DNA of 64,000 nucleotides from Phycisphaeraceae bacterium (lineage in GTDB: Bacteria > Planctomycetota > Phycisphaerae > Phycisphaerales > Phycisphaeraceae): contig JADZCD010000027.1 in NCBI GenBank assembly GCA_020851735.1, positions 1 through 64,000 on the forward strand, read 5' to 3'. Numbering within the stretch: the stretch's first letter is position 1; each line of letters begins with the position of its first letter. The notes under the pieces were generated by a model. That model was not told where the DNA came from. It saw only the letters and a list, made by a program, of their open reading frames with translations, and did not search any database. Both the position numbers and the translations under genes were made by a program. This document shows positions 1 through 8,412 of this stretch, piece after piece.

Positions 1-12
1 CCCTGGGCTTTA
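1..12 (+). repeat. Hairpin repeat A2, cut by the window edge
   Basis: The window opens with the right half of the A2 hairpin (CCCTGGGCTTTA), found complete at 1491, 3769 and 25592. It lies 135 bases downstream of the stop of the minus-strand gene ending at 147. Only the right arm is visible. Confidence 0.6.
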
Positions 13-54
13 GGGGGAAGGAGGGAACACAAAGGCAGGCAAGACAAGTAAGAC

Positions 55-102
55 ACCCAGGCATGCAATGCCTGGGCTTGTGATACCTGGGGAATGGGGG
101 AG
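55..102 (+). repeat. Hairpin repeat A1, copy 1
   Basis: A 48-base unit that recurs almost unchanged at 3623..3670. Its core is a perfect hairpin, CCCAGGCAT and ATGCCTGGG around a GCA loop, followed by CTTGTGATAC and a G-rich tail. It lies just past the stop of the gene at 147..1328. Confidence 0.85.
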
Positions 103-146
103 ATGTCGGGGGGAGCGGGGAGGTTCCGCGGCGGGGGCGGGGGGGG

Positions 147-1328
147 TTACTTGGGGGAGGGGCGGTTGGAGAGCCAGGTAGAGAGGAGTTGGGCGGCGGG
201 TTTGCCCAGGACGCCGTAGCCTTTGTCGTCGTCGCCGCCGGAGTGGTAGGGGTCCCAGGCGTAGAACATGACGCCGGCGAAGGCGGCGGGGGTGGACGGG
301 TCGTTGACGTTTGACCCTCCGGCGGAGCCGAGGGCGGAGACTGAAGCGGGGGCAGTGGTGGGGGCGGGGGACAGGAGGTTGTCGAAGGCGGAGAGGAAGG
401 CTTGATAGCCCAGGGCTTGGGCTTGATGGTCGGCGGGGTCGTGGGAGTCGGCGATGTAATTCCAGGGGGCGGAGAGCGCCCAAGGGAGGCTGGGGTAGCC
501 GACCTCGGTCAGGAGGATGGGTCGGCCTTGCGCGGCGGCGAAGTCGACGATCTGCTGGCGGATCTGAGCCCAGCGGGCGGTCAAGAGGGCGGGGTCGGGG
601 TTGTCGGCGGCGGTGAGGGTGGCGATGTCCCAGTAGCCGTTGATGCCGATGGCGTCCAGGTGGGACCAGAATTGTGGTTTTTCGTAGTGGTCCCAATTGG
701 TCGAGTAAAAGAGCAGGCGCGGAAAGCGGCGGCGGAGGTGCTGGATCAAGTCGACCCAATTTTGCGTCTGGGCTTCGGTACTGATCAGCTCCGAGCCGAC
801 AGCCAGGGCGTCGACGTCGGCTTCGTTGGCGACGGCGGCGGCGTAGTCCAGATATTGGCGATAGCTGCGCCACCAGGCGGACCAGTCCTCGGGGCTGATC
901 TTGCCGCGCCATTCATTGCCGCGGGGATTGGAGAGCAGGACGATGGGCATCAGCAAGGTGCGCAGGCCGCGTTTTTTGGCGTGGGTTAAGAGGGCGACCA
1001 GGTCGGCGCGGCTGGGGGATTTGCCGGGGGCGACGACGACGGCGATGGATTCAGCGGCGCCGTTTTCCTGAAAGGCGGGGGTGAGGATTTCGACGGAATC
1101 AAAGCCCATGTCGGCGATCTGATCGATGGCTTTGAGGTAGGCGGGCAGGTCGGAAGTGTGGTGGAAGTTGAGGGCGAAGCCCAGGAGAGGGCGAGCGGGA
1201 TCGAAGGATGAGGAGTTAGGAGTTGGGAGTTGGGAATCAGGAGGGGAGGAAGCGGAGGCGAAGTAGGCGCCTAGGACAGCTAAGAGATAAACGAGAAGTC
1301 CTACGGTGGCAAAGCGGCCGATGGTCAT
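147..1328 (-). CDS. GH113-like glycoside hydrolase, exported
   Basis: The product (393 residues) looks like a TIM-barrel glycosidase of the GH113 (beta-mannanase-like) type. An N-terminal hydrophobic segment (about residues 8-25) suggests export or membrane anchoring. Motifs supporting the call are AVGSELIST (Glu180, probable acid/base), a central GINGYW segment and ILLTEVGYPS (Glu275, probable nucleophile), with a late MFYAWDPYH segment. A short linker after the hydrophobic segment (SQLPTPNSSS) is encoded by tandem heptanucleotide repeats. The substrate is not determined; beta-mannan is only the family precedent. The gene stands alone, with repeats on both sides. Confidence 0.75.
   Translation of the reverse strand: MTIGRFATVGLLVYLLAVLGAYFASASSPPDSQLPTPNSSSFDPARPLLGFALNFHHTSDLPAYLKAIDQIADMGFDSVEILTPAFQENGAAESIAVVVAPGKSPSRADLVALLTHAKKRGLRTLLMPIVLLSNPRGNEWRGKISPEDWSAWWRSYRQYLDYAAAVANEADVDALAVGSELISTEAQTQNWVDLIQHLRRRFPRLLFYSTNWDHYEKPQFWSHLDAIGINGYWDIATLTAADNPDPALLTARWAQIRQQIVDFAAAQGRPILLTEVGYPSLPWALSAPWNYIADSHDPADHQAQALGYQAFLSAFDNLLSPAPTTAPASVSALGSAGGSNVNDPSTPAAFAGVMFYAWDPYHSGGDDDKGYGVLGKPAAQLLSTWLSNRPSPK
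1216..1243 (+). repeat. Heptanucleotide tandem repeat (TTAGGAG type) inside the GH113-like gene
   Basis: Four consecutive 7-base units: TTAGGAG, TTGGGAG, TTGGGAA, TCAGGAG. The same heptamer type occurs at 18813, 34801 (other strand) and 49505. Here the array encodes the linker between the signal segment and the catalytic domain. Confidence 0.8.
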
Positions 1329-1396
1329 GACGATTGATGGTAGGCGTGATGGTGTATTAGTTTCACAAGTTTCGCACGGGGGGGAGGAGGAGGAGA

Positions 1397-1430
1397 TCCG
1401 GGCCTGAAGGGCCCGGCTTGGAGGCCCGGG
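1397..1430 (+). repeat. Hairpin repeat B, copy 1
   Basis: CCGGGCC, TGAA, GGGCCCGG, CTTGGA, GGCCCGGG: three complementary blocks that can form alternative stems. Other copies are at 13100, 22959, 24224 and 35180. Confidence 0.85.
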
Positions 1431-1469
1431 TTGGAGGCGTGGGTTGGAGGCGTGGGTTGGAGGCGCGGG
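1418..1469 (+). repeat. 13-base tandem repeat, four units
   Basis: Four units of TTGGAGGCNNGGG in tandem. The first unit is the 3' end of repeat B, so the array looks like local slippage seeded by that element. With the neighbouring B and A2 copies it fills the space between two minus-strand genes. Confidence 0.8.
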
Positions 1470-1490
1470 TTGGGGGGATGGGGTGATTGT

Positions 1491-1517
1491 GCCCAGGGAT
1501 TTCTTCCCTGGGCTTTA
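1491..1517 (+). repeat. Hairpin repeat A2, copy 2
   Basis: GCCCAGGGA and TCCCTGGGC arms around a short TT-rich loop, then TTTA. It lies 64 bases downstream of the stop of the minus-strand gene at 1582..3510, in the same orientation to that gene as the other A2 copies to theirs. Confidence 0.85.
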
Positions 1518-1581
1518 TGATGGGCGTGGTTCGATGGGAGGATGGTTGGTTGGATGATGAGTTGGGCGTGTTGGACATCCA

Positions 1582-3510
1582 TCATTTGTTTGCGGGGGCG
1601 CTTCCGGGGTTTCCGGGACTTCCGGGGGTTCCGGGGGTGGGGCGGGATTGTTGCATTTGGCGTTGTTGGATCATTTTCTGCTGGTTGTCATGGAATTTCT
1701 GGACGGTCTGGCCGGCGAAGTCCAGGAGTTGGATGGGGACGAAGATGCGTTGGGCGATGGCGCTGTCTTTAAGTTCCAGGGACATGGCGATGGGGGGCAG
1801 GTCGGCGGGGAAGGACAGATCGGTGATGCCGAACATGGTCAGGAACATTTTGAGGATGTTTTCCAGGCCACGGAGGTTGAGGTAGGCCTCGGCGGAGGCG
1901 TTGGGGGCGACGGCGAGTTTGCGCACGGCCTGGATGGGTGCGTCGGCGGCCAGGCCGGGCCCGGTCTGGTGATTGTCCAGACCGCGGCGGAGGAGGATGG
2001 GGTCGGGGACGTTGGTGGTGAGGATGTAGTTGCCGACGACGGCCATGTAGCCTTCCTGGGCGGTGAAGGCGGAGAGGTTTTGGCGGGAGGGAGTGTAGTT
2101 TTCGGGCAGGAGGGGGGAGATGATGAAATGGTCGACGGATCGGCCGGCGACCTGGAGGGCGTTGGGCTTGATGACAGCTTTGACGTGGAGGATCGGTTGG
2201 GTGGCGGGGGTGGGGGCGGGGGAGGAAGGTGAGGAAGTGGGGATGGGATCGAGGGGAATTTCCAGGGTTTGCATTTTCTGGAGGACTTCGCCCCAGGCTT
2301 TGTGGTAGGCCTGGCCGTCGAGGGATTCGGTGACGCTCAAGCTGACGAGGGGATTGGAGGGATTGGCCATGGCGACGGGCGAGAGGGTGGCGACGACGGC
2401 GCCGCCCTTGGCTTGTTCGATAAGGGGGAGGGTGATCTGCATGGCCTGGGCGAACCAGGAGGCGTTGTTTTCCAGGGAGTCTTGGGAAAGGTCGTCGAGC
2501 AGGCCACGGAAATCAATGCCTTTAAGGGAGTAGGCGGAAGCCAGGAGGTAATCGCCCTGGGGGAGATAGCGGAAGTAAGAGGAAGCGGATGAGCCGGTGG
2601 TCAGGCGCTTGGCCAAGGGGGAGTTGGGCTTAAGCTGCGAGCAGAAGGTCAGGCCGATGCCGGTGTCCGAGAGGTGGAGGTTGATGGAGGCGGCGCTGGC
2701 GTCGCGGAGGATGGTCTTGATGACCATGATGCCAAAACGTGCCTGGACCTGATTCATGCTGGTCGGGTTGGCGAGGGAAGGATCGGAGGCGATCTGGTTG
2801 TCGATCATGGCGATGGCCTGGGGGCCAAGGCGTTCGAGGTTCAGGAAGATTTGGAGGTCGGCCTGGTGGGAATATTGGGTAGCCAAGGCGCCTAAGCGGC
2901 GGGCGAAGACGGCGGAGGAGTCGGGCCCGGGCTGGTATTTGTCAACCAGCTCCTGGGAGGGGGACAAGAGGGCGTAGGAGTCGAGTTTGCGGCAGTAGGC
3001 GATTTCGCCGTCGGGCATGCGGATGGCGGAGGAAGAGTTGGATGCGTCGGAGGCGGCAGAGTCGGGGGTAGTTCCGGGGGCACTTCCGGGGGCGGGGGTG
3101 CTTCCGGGGGCGGGGGGGAAGTTGTTGAGGAAGGCCTGGTAGTTGGCGACGGGGAGCAGGAGCAGGACGGGGGGTTCGGAGGAGCCATCGAGCACGGGTT
3201 GGAGATCGTCCAGGACGATCAGGACGGAGCCTTGGTCGTTTAAGCCGGCGTTGAAGCCGGTGGTCTGTTTGATTTGGGCGAGGATGTCGGGGGTGGAACC
3301 GGCGAGGTTCAGGCGTTGGTAGAGCTGGTCTATTTTGGCGCAGGCCAGCTGGAGGTTGGGAGCGAGGATGACGACGGAGGCGTCGGCGGGAACCATGTTG
3401 AGAGCGGAGGGGAGAGTCTGGGCGGCACTGGGGAGGGAGAGGAGGCTAAGGACCAGGGCGGCGCACAGGGAGAGAGCAACGCGTGCGAAGCGGGTGGAAA
3501 GGGAAGGCAT
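1582..3510 (-). CDS. Secreted protein of unknown function (possibly DUF3352-like)
   Basis: The product has 642 residues from the ATG at 3510, which has an AGGAG ribosome site eight bases upstream; a longer in-frame start at 3657 runs through non-coding-looking sequence. A signal peptide is clear (MPSLSTRFARVALSLCAALV, then LPSAAQ). The mature start (LNMVPADASVVILAPNLQ) and alternating repeats of this type recall DUF3352 proteins, but this is uncertain. A low-complexity segment near residue 150 (PAPGSTPAPGSAPGTTP) is encoded by repeated TTCCGGGGG units, and the C terminus (PGTPGSPGNPGS) by the same motif. No catalytic motif was recognised. Confidence 0.7.
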   Translation of the reverse strand: MPSLSTRFARVALSLCAALVLSLLSLPSAAQTLPSALNMVPADASVVILAPNLQLACAKIDQLYQRLNLAGSTPDILAQIKQTTGFNAGLNDQGSVLIVLDDLQPVLDGSSEPPVLLLLPVANYQAFLNNFPPAPGSTPAPGSAPGTTPDSAASDASNSSSAIRMPDGEIAYCRKLDSYALLSPSQELVDKYQPGPDSSAVFARRLGALATQYSHQADLQIFLNLERLGPQAIAMIDNQIASDPSLANPTSMNQVQARFGIMVIKTILRDASAASINLHLSDTGIGLTFCSQLKPNSPLAKRLTTGSSASSYFRYLPQGDYLLASAYSLKGIDFRGLLDDLSQDSLENNASWFAQAMQITLPLIEQAKGGAVVATLSPVAMANPSNPLVSLSVTESLDGQAYHKAWGEVLQKMQTLEIPLDPIPTSSPSSPAPTPATQPILHVKAVIKPNALQVAGRSVDHFIISPLLPENYTPSRQNLSAFTAQEGYMAVVGNYILTTNVPDPILLRRGLDNHQTGPGLAADAPIQAVRKLAVAPNASAEAYLNLRGLENILKMFLTMFGITDLSFPADLPPIAMSLELKDSAIAQRIFVPIQLLDFAGQTVQKFHDNQQKMIQQRQMQQSRPTPGTPGSPGNPGSAPANK

Positions 3511-3622
3511 GAAGAGGCTCCTAATAGGTTCCCTCGGGAAGAAGGTCGCCGGAAATCCACGAGAAAGTTTACCCGGAAGTGGGGGGGGATGTCGGAGGGC
3601 GGAGGGGGGGAACTCTAAAGGG

Positions 3623-3670
3623 ACCCAGGCATGCAATGCCTGGGCTTGTGATACCACGGGAATGGGGGAG
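3623..3670 (+). repeat. Hairpin repeat A1, copy 2, in a repeat-filled intergenic region
   Basis: Second copy of the 48-base A1 unit, differing from copy 1 at a few bases after the hairpin. The 303-base gap 3511..3813 holds this element, a CCCGCTAAA motif near 3750 and an A2 copy at 3769; no gene is seen in it. Confidence 0.85.
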
Positions 3671-3768
3671 GAGGGGAGGAAGCTGAGGCAACTCAGGTGA
3701 CGCGGAAGTGCGGTGGGTGGGATGGGGAGAGAAGGGAACCTGCGGTTTGCCCGCTAAATGGGGGGAGG

Positions 3769-3795
3769 GCCCAGGGATTTCTTCCCTGGGCTTTA
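3769..3795 (+). repeat. Hairpin repeat A2, copy 3
   Basis: Same 27 bases as the copy at 1491. It begins 18 bases past the truD stop codon, in the same relative orientation as the other copies. Confidence 0.85.
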
Positions 3796-3813
3796 GAGTG
3801 GATGCCCGGCGGG

Positions 3814-5172
3814 TTATTCGGAGTCGGGGAGGGCGGGGGATTTGATGATTTCGCGGAGGACGGTGGTGGCGAAGCTGCCGTGGGGGAGGACGAAGGACAG
3901 TTCGAGGAATGGGCCGGCGGAGTCGGAGCCGGCGGCGAGGGTGGGGTGGGAGAGGATGACGCGCAGGGGGCGACGACTGCCGGAGACGCCCTGGCGGGTG
4001 GTGCGCAGAGGGGGGGAGTCGAGAGCGGGTGGGGGGGGATCATCGTCGTTAAAGGGTTCGCAGATTTCCGGGCGCATGGCGGCCAGGTCGTTTTCGCAGA
4101 GGCCCAGGTCGGCGAGGGCCTGGGTTTCCCATTCCAGGGGCTGGCCGGCGGGCTTGAGCATGTCGGCGCCCCACATCGGGCCGGAGGGACTGACTTGGAG
4201 ATTGGGGACGCGGCCGACGGGGGAGTTTTCCAGATCGGCGGTGGTCTGGTCGACGGCGAAGACGGCTTCGCTGTCATGCTTCCAGGCCAGATCGCCGGGG
4301 AGGAGGCGAGCGAACAGGCCGGCGCGGAGGCGGCGATCCAGGACCAAGTTGAAGATGGCGCTTTGGGTGGCGCTGATCAGGAAGTGGCGTTGGGGGCCGT
4401 CGATGGCCAGGACGGCCTGGCGAGGGGATTTGCCCTGGCGGAGGACGTCGAGGGCCTGGCGGTCGTGATGGAGAGCGCGCGGCCAGAGGGCCAGGGCCTG
4501 GGCGTAGTCATGTTGGTCATAGGCTTGGCGGGCCTGCTGATTCTGCGGGGAGTCGGTGGGGAGGGGTTGGCCGAGCAGGAGGTCGAGCATTTCCTGCCAG
4601 CGTTCTTGAATCAGAAGGCGGCCGAGGAGGTGATTGTGCTGGCGGAAGCCGAAGCGCTGGGGCCCGACGAAATTGGGGACGCCTTGGCGGGCGAGGCGAG
4701 CGAGGATGGGCTGGGCGAGTTGGACGGCGGAGGGATCGATTTGGCGAATGCGGAGGACAAAGCGATTGCCGGCGTGATGGCCGCGGCGGAGCTTGCGGGT
4801 GTGGCGTTTGGACCAGAGAAGTTTGTAGGGGGTGTAGGCGAAGCGTTCGAGGAAGCGGGCATCGTGGGAGGAGGAGGAGGGCAGGTGGACGGAAAAGAGC
4901 TGGCGGGTGACGGCGTGTTTGTCTTTTAGGCCGGCGTAGCCGATGGCGTGGCGGCGGACGTGGAACATTTTGGCCAGGCGGCGGGCGACGTCGAGAGTGG
5001 TCTGCTGGCGTTTTTCGACGTAGAGCCAGAGGTGTTCGCCCTGGCCGAGGGGATCGGTGGCGGGGATTTCCTCGACGATGAAATCTTCGGGTTGAGATTT
5101 GATGACGCCGCCGATGCCGGGGAGGTCGGCGGTGAGGTAGGAAAGGTCGCTTAGCGTGGGCGGGGCGGACAT
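3814..5172 (-). CDS. truD: tRNA pseudouridine(13) synthase TruD
   Basis: TruD makes pseudouridine at position 13 of tRNA-Glu and other tRNAs. The 452-residue product carries the family motif GYAGLKDKHAVTRQ with the catalytic aspartate at residue 84. The N-terminal FIVEEIP segment (substrate-side motif) is present, as are FVGPQRFG (tRNA-binding TRUD insertion region) and ALYS-like late segments. It is longer than many bacterial TruD proteins; the extra length is in the C-terminal third. The start is the ATG at 5172. No operon partner; the next gene upstream is 249 bases away. Confidence 0.93.
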   Translation of the reverse strand: MSAPPTLSDLSYLTADLPGIGGVIKSQPEDFIVEEIPATDPLGQGEHLWLYVEKRQQTTLDVARRLAKMFHVRRHAIGYAGLKDKHAVTRQLFSVHLPSSSSHDARFLERFAYTPYKLLWSKRHTRKLRRGHHAGNRFVLRIRQIDPSAVQLAQPILARLARQGVPNFVGPQRFGFRQHNHLLGRLLIQERWQEMLDLLLGQPLPTDSPQNQQARQAYDQHDYAQALALWPRALHHDRQALDVLRQGKSPRQAVLAIDGPQRHFLISATQSAIFNLVLDRRLRAGLFARLLPGDLAWKHDSEAVFAVDQTTADLENSPVGRVPNLQVSPSGPMWGADMLKPAGQPLEWETQALADLGLCENDLAAMRPEICEPFNDDDPPPPALDSPPLRTTRQGVSGSRRPLRVILSHPTLAAGSDSAGPFLELSFVLPHGSFATTVLREIIKSPALPDSE

Positions 5173-5320
5173 GGAGGTATGTTAGCGTGGGGTGGTGGGG
5201 GGAGGGATGTGGCGATTTGGTGATGTGGGGAGTGATGGCAGAGGGCGGGGCACGAGAGGCATGCGGTGGTTTTGGGGGGAAGGGGAGGGGGCCTTCGGCC
5301 CGCCCGCTAAACGGGGGGAT

Positions 5321-5347
5321 GCCTAGCGAAGGAATCCCTGGGCTTTA
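5321..5347 (+). repeat. Hairpin repeat A2, degenerate copy 4
   Basis: The right arm ATCCCTGGGCTTTA is intact, the left arm is altered (GCCTAGCGAAGGA). It lies 74 bases past the ilvE stop. Just before it (5299..5312) is another CCCGCTAAA motif shared with 3750 and 6431. Confidence 0.65.
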
Positions 5348-5420
5348 GGGGAGGCAGTGATGGACGGCAGGCGCTTGCGGGGGGTCGTCTTCCGGGGGAT
5401 TGTCTTCCGGGGGCGGCGGA

Positions 5421-6305
5421 TTAATCTTCGGGGGCGTTGGCGCCCAGGAGGGCGTGGAAGGCGGCGATGAGTTTGCGGGTGATCGGGCCGGGGGTGCCGT
5501 CGCCGATGACGCGGCCGTCGACTTTGGTCACGGGGATGACTTCGGCGGCGGTGCCGGTGAGGAACATTTCGTCGGCGGTGTAGAGATCGTATTTGGTCAG
5601 GTCGGTGTGGATGACTTTTAAGCCCTGCTGATGGGCGAGGGCGATGACGGTGTTCATGGTCACGCCTTCGAGCACGCCGGCGTGGAGGGGGGGCATGACC
5701 AGGGCGGGCTGCCCGGCGAAGGAGCGGACGGTGAAGATGTTGTCGCCGGTGCATTCGGCGACGTAGCCGAGGTGGTTGAGCATGACGGCTTCGAGCACGC
5801 CGGCGTCGATGGCTTCGATCTTGGCCAGGATGTTGTTGAGGTAGTTCAGGCTCTTGATGCGCGGGCTGAGCGCGGCCGGGTGATTGCGCAGGGTGGAGGC
5901 GGTGATGACGGCCATGCCCTTGTCGTACATTTCCTTGGGGTAGAGGGAGATCGCGTCGGCGATGATGAAGACGATCGGCTCTTTGCACTGGAAGGGATTT
6001 AGGCCCAGCGGGCCGGCGCCGCGGGTGACGCAGAGGCGGATGTAACCGTCGGCGCGGTTATTGGCTTTGAGGGTCTGGTGGGTGGCGTCAAAAAGCTGGT
6101 CGATGGTGTAGGGAATGGTCAGGCGGATAGCCTTGGCGGAATCGAATAGGCGGCGGAGGTGGGTGCGCAGCTTAAAGACGCGGCCGTGGTAGGCGCGGAT
6201 GCCTTCAAAGACGCCGTCGCCGTAGAGCACGCCGTGGTCGTAGACGCTGACGGTGGCTTGCTGCGGGGGAACGAGCTTGCCGTTGATCCAGATAAGTTGA
6301 GGCAC
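5421..6305 (-). CDS. ilvE: Branched-chain amino acid aminotransferase
   Basis: A fold-type IV PLP aminotransferase (294 residues) catalysing the last step of Val, Leu and Ile synthesis, or the first of their breakdown. The probable Schiff-base lysine is Lys151 in RIKSLNYLNNILAKIEA. Other family segments are YGDGVFEGIRAY near residue 28, ECTGDNIFTV near 184 and TGTAAEVIPVTKVDGR near 252. The short internal form without an N-terminal extension is typical of many bacteria. It is a single gene preceded by 165 bases without another gene. D-amino acid aminotransferase is a possible but less likely alternative. Confidence 0.92.
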   Translation of the reverse strand: MPQLIWINGKLVPPQQATVSVYDHGVLYGDGVFEGIRAYHGRVFKLRTHLRRLFDSAKAIRLTIPYTIDQLFDATHQTLKANNRADGYIRLCVTRGAGPLGLNPFQCKEPIVFIIADAISLYPKEMYDKGMAVITASTLRNHPAALSPRIKSLNYLNNILAKIEAIDAGVLEAVMLNHLGYVAECTGDNIFTVRSFAGQPALVMPPLHAGVLEGVTMNTVIALAHQQGLKVIHTDLTKYDLYTADEMFLTGTAAEVIPVTKVDGRVIGDGTPGPITRKLIAAFHALLGANAPED

Positions 6306-6416
6306 GCGAAGGACTCCGGGAACAGGGGAAAGTCAAAGGGGAGATTATAGCATTGCGGGTGGGGGGTCGATGCGGGGAGGATGGATGGGGCGATTGCTGG
6401 TTGAACAGAGCCACGC

Positions 6417-6433
6417 GGCGATCTGCGATCGCC
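6417..6433 (+). repeat. Small hairpin followed by CCCGCTAAA
   Basis: GGCGATC, TGC, GATCGCC forms a perfect 7-base stem, followed directly by CGCTAAAC. Similar hairpin-plus-CCCGCTAAA arrangements occur near 3740 and 5295, each downstream of a minus-strand gene (here yjbQ). Confidence 0.5.
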
Positions 6434-6472
6434 CGCTAAACATTACCCGGCGGCGATCTTTCCGGGGGGGGG

Positions 6473-6907
6473 TTATTCGCCGATGATTTTGACCAGGACG
6501 CGTTTGCGGCGGCGGCCGTCGAACTCGGCGTAATAGATCTGCTCCCAGGGGCCGAAGTCCAGTTGACCGTCGGTGATGGCGACGACTACCTCGCGGCCCA
6601 TGACTTGGCGCTTTAAGTGGGCGTCGGCGTTGTCCTCACCGGTGGCGTTGTGGCGGTAGCCGCCGGAGGCCACGTCAGAGGAGGCGTTGAAGGGGGCGAG
6701 GCGCTGGAGCCAAGCGTCGTAGTCCTGGAGGAGGCCCGGTTCGGCGTCGTTGATGTAGACGCTGGCGGTGATGTGCATGGCGTTGACCAGGCACAGGCCG
6801 TTGCGGATGCCGCTCTTGGCGACGAGTTCTTCGACCTGGGGGGTGATGTTGAGGTAGTCGCGGCGATGGGGAGTGTTGAACCAAAGTTCCTGGCGAAAGT
6901 GTTTCAT
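6473..6907 (-). CDS. yjbQ: YjbQ/UPF0047 family protein
   Basis: A 144-residue member of the YjbQ family, described as a secondary thiamine-phosphate synthase enzyme. Family segments seen are [18 protein letters not shown] near residue 44, [18 protein letters not shown] in the middle and [13 protein letters not shown] near the C terminus. The start is the ATG at 6907 with an AGGAG site seven bases upstream; an open frame continues to 7078 but overlaps the promoter region of xylA. It is divergent from xylA, separated by 97 bases, so both promoters must lie there. Confidence 0.85.
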   Translation of the reverse strand: MKHFRQELWFNTPHRRDYLNITPQVEELVAKSGIRNGLCLVNAMHITASVYINDAEPGLLQDYDAWLQRLAPFNASSDVASGGYRHNATGEDNADAHLKRQVMGREVVVAITDGQLDFGPWEQIYYAEFDGRRRKRVLVKIIGE

Positions 6908-7004
6908 GGAACGGCTCCTGGAAGGCCCGGCTGCTTGACCGCGGGGAGTTGATCGGCAACACTGAATCGCTTGAGCATAACCAACCCTAAGGGAGAGTTC
7001 AGTC

Positions 7005-8183
7005 ATGGCTAAGAAAGACCCATTCACTCCGACGGCGGCGGATAAGTTCACCTTCGGGCTCTGGACGGTGGGGAACACGGGGCGCGACCCGTTCGGGGAG
7101 CCGACGCGGTCGAAGCTGGACCCGGCGCGGATTGTGGAACTGCTGGGCGAAGTGGGCGGGGTGTACGGGGTGAACTTTCACGATAACGATCTGATTCCGA
7201 TTGACGCCACACCCTCGGAAGCGGAACAGATTAAGCGCGATTTCAGGAAAGCGTTGCGGCGGACGGGTTTGAAGGTGCCGATGGCCACGACGAATCTGTT
7301 CAGCGATCCGGTGTTCAAGGACGGGGCGTTTACGAGCAACGACGCGCAGGTGCGGGCGTATGCGATCCAGAAGACGATGCGGGCGATGGAGCTGGGGGTG
7401 GAGTTTGGGGCGAAGATTTATGTGTTCTGGGGCGGGCGCGAGGGGACGGACAGCAACGCGACCAAGGACCCGGTGCAGGCGGTGCGCTGGTTCCGCGAAG
7501 CGATGAACTTTTTGTGCAAGTACAACCTGGACCGGAAGCTGGGCTTGAAGTTCGCGCTGGAAGCCAAGCCCAATGAGCCACGCGGGCACATTTTCGCGCC
7601 GGTGACGGGCAGCTACTTGGGATTCATCAGCACGCTGGACCACCCGGAGATGGTGGGGGTGAATCCGGAATTCGCGCATGAGCAGATGGCGGGATTGAAC
7701 TTCCCGCAGGTGGTGGGCGAGGCGCTGGAGGCGGGCAAGCTGTTCCACGTGGACTTAAACGACCAGGAACCGGGGCGGTTTGACCAGGACCTGCGGTTCG
7801 GCAGCCAGAGTTACAAGCACGCGTTTTTCCTGGTGAAATTGCTGACGGATTACAAATACAGCGGGCCGAAGCATTTTGACAGCCACGCGTATCGCACGGC
7901 GGACTACGCGGACGTGAAGGAATTCGCGCGCGGTTCGATGCGGACGTACAAGATTCTGGAGAGCAAGGTGGCCAAGTTCAACAAGGACCGGGCGATCCAG
8001 GGCCTGTTGCGGAAGATCGTGCGTGAGGATCGGAAGCTGGCGGGGCTGGTGGGCAAGTATTCGCGCAAGAGCGCCGGGGCGCTGTTGGCGATGGACTTCA
8101 GCCGGCGGAAGCTGGCGGCGCGTCCGCTGCCGTATGAGGAATTGGATCAACTGGCGATGGAAGTGATTTTGGGGGTGAGGTGA
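7005..8183 (+). CDS. xylA: Xylose isomerase (class I)
   Basis: Interconverts D-xylose and D-xylulose in the cytoplasm. The 392-residue product starts with [17 protein letters not shown] and continues with [38 protein letters not shown] and [15 protein letters not shown]. These are hallmarks of the actinomycete-like class I enzymes and hold the active-site His and the metal-binding Glu/Asp residues. LFHVDLNDQ and HFDSHAYR supply further ligands. A GGGAG ribosome site precedes the ATG. A strong intrinsic terminator follows at 8212. No xylulokinase is adjacent, so it is not part of a local xyl operon. Confidence 0.96.
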   Translation: MAKKDPFTPTAADKFTFGLWTVGNTGRDPFGEPTRSKLDPARIVELLGEVGGVYGVNFHDNDLIPIDATPSEAEQIKRDFRKALRRTGLKVPMATTNLFSDPVFKDGAFTSNDAQVRAYAIQKTMRAMELGVEFGAKIYVFWGGREGTDSNATKDPVQAVRWFREAMNFLCKYNLDRKLGLKFALEAKPNEPRGHIFAPVTGSYLGFISTLDHPEMVGVNPEFAHEQMAGLNFPQVVGEALEAGKLFHVDLNDQEPGRFDQDLRFGSQSYKHAFFLVKLLTDYKYSGPKHFDSHAYRTADYADVKEFARGSMRTYKILESKVAKFNKDRAIQGLLRKIVREDRKLAGLVGKYSRKSAGALLAMDFSRRKLAARPLPYEELDQLAMEVILGVR

Positions 8184-8211
8184 TTGAATTGAGTGGATGT
8201 GCGACGCATGG

Positions 8212-8240
8212 CCGCGGGCGATGACGCCCGCGGTTTTTTT
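8212..8240 (+). terminator. Intrinsic terminator of xylA
   Basis: CCGCGGGCG, ATGA, CGCCCGCGG forms a perfect nine-base GC stem, followed by seven T. It lies 28 bases past the xylA stop. Confidence 0.92.
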
Positions 8241-8293
8241 ATGGCACGCGCGGCGGACTGTAGTTCGGGGCGGGCATATGGATGGCGGTCATC

Positions 8294-8350
8294 GCGCAGG
8301 CAAACGTCCGCTTGCTCACCCGGCCGACGGAGCGGCCGGGCGTTTCTGTT
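8294..8350 (+). repeat. Nested hairpin repeat D, copy 1
   Basis: Shares TTGCTCACCCGGCCG, a five-base loop and CGGCCGGGC with the copies at 9391 and 21879. The outer arm GCAGGC is only partly matched here. It sits between the convergent ends of xylA and the next gene. Confidence 0.75.
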
Positions 8351-8412
8351 CGGGCCGGCAGTATTTCCAGAGGGCGTGTAAGAGGATCGCGGGCGGAGGA
8401 TGAGGGGGCAGG

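Noticed and set aside
1491..1517. A2 hairpins as ordinary intrinsic terminators
   Set aside because: Read on the transcript strand the stem is not followed by a T run, unlike the clear terminators at 8212, 21810, 28116 and 42138.
3697..4929. Long plus-strand open frame opposite truD
   Set aside because: It is the antisense shadow of truD: Gly/Glu/Ala-rich, no family motif, and the minus-strand product has the full TruD signature.
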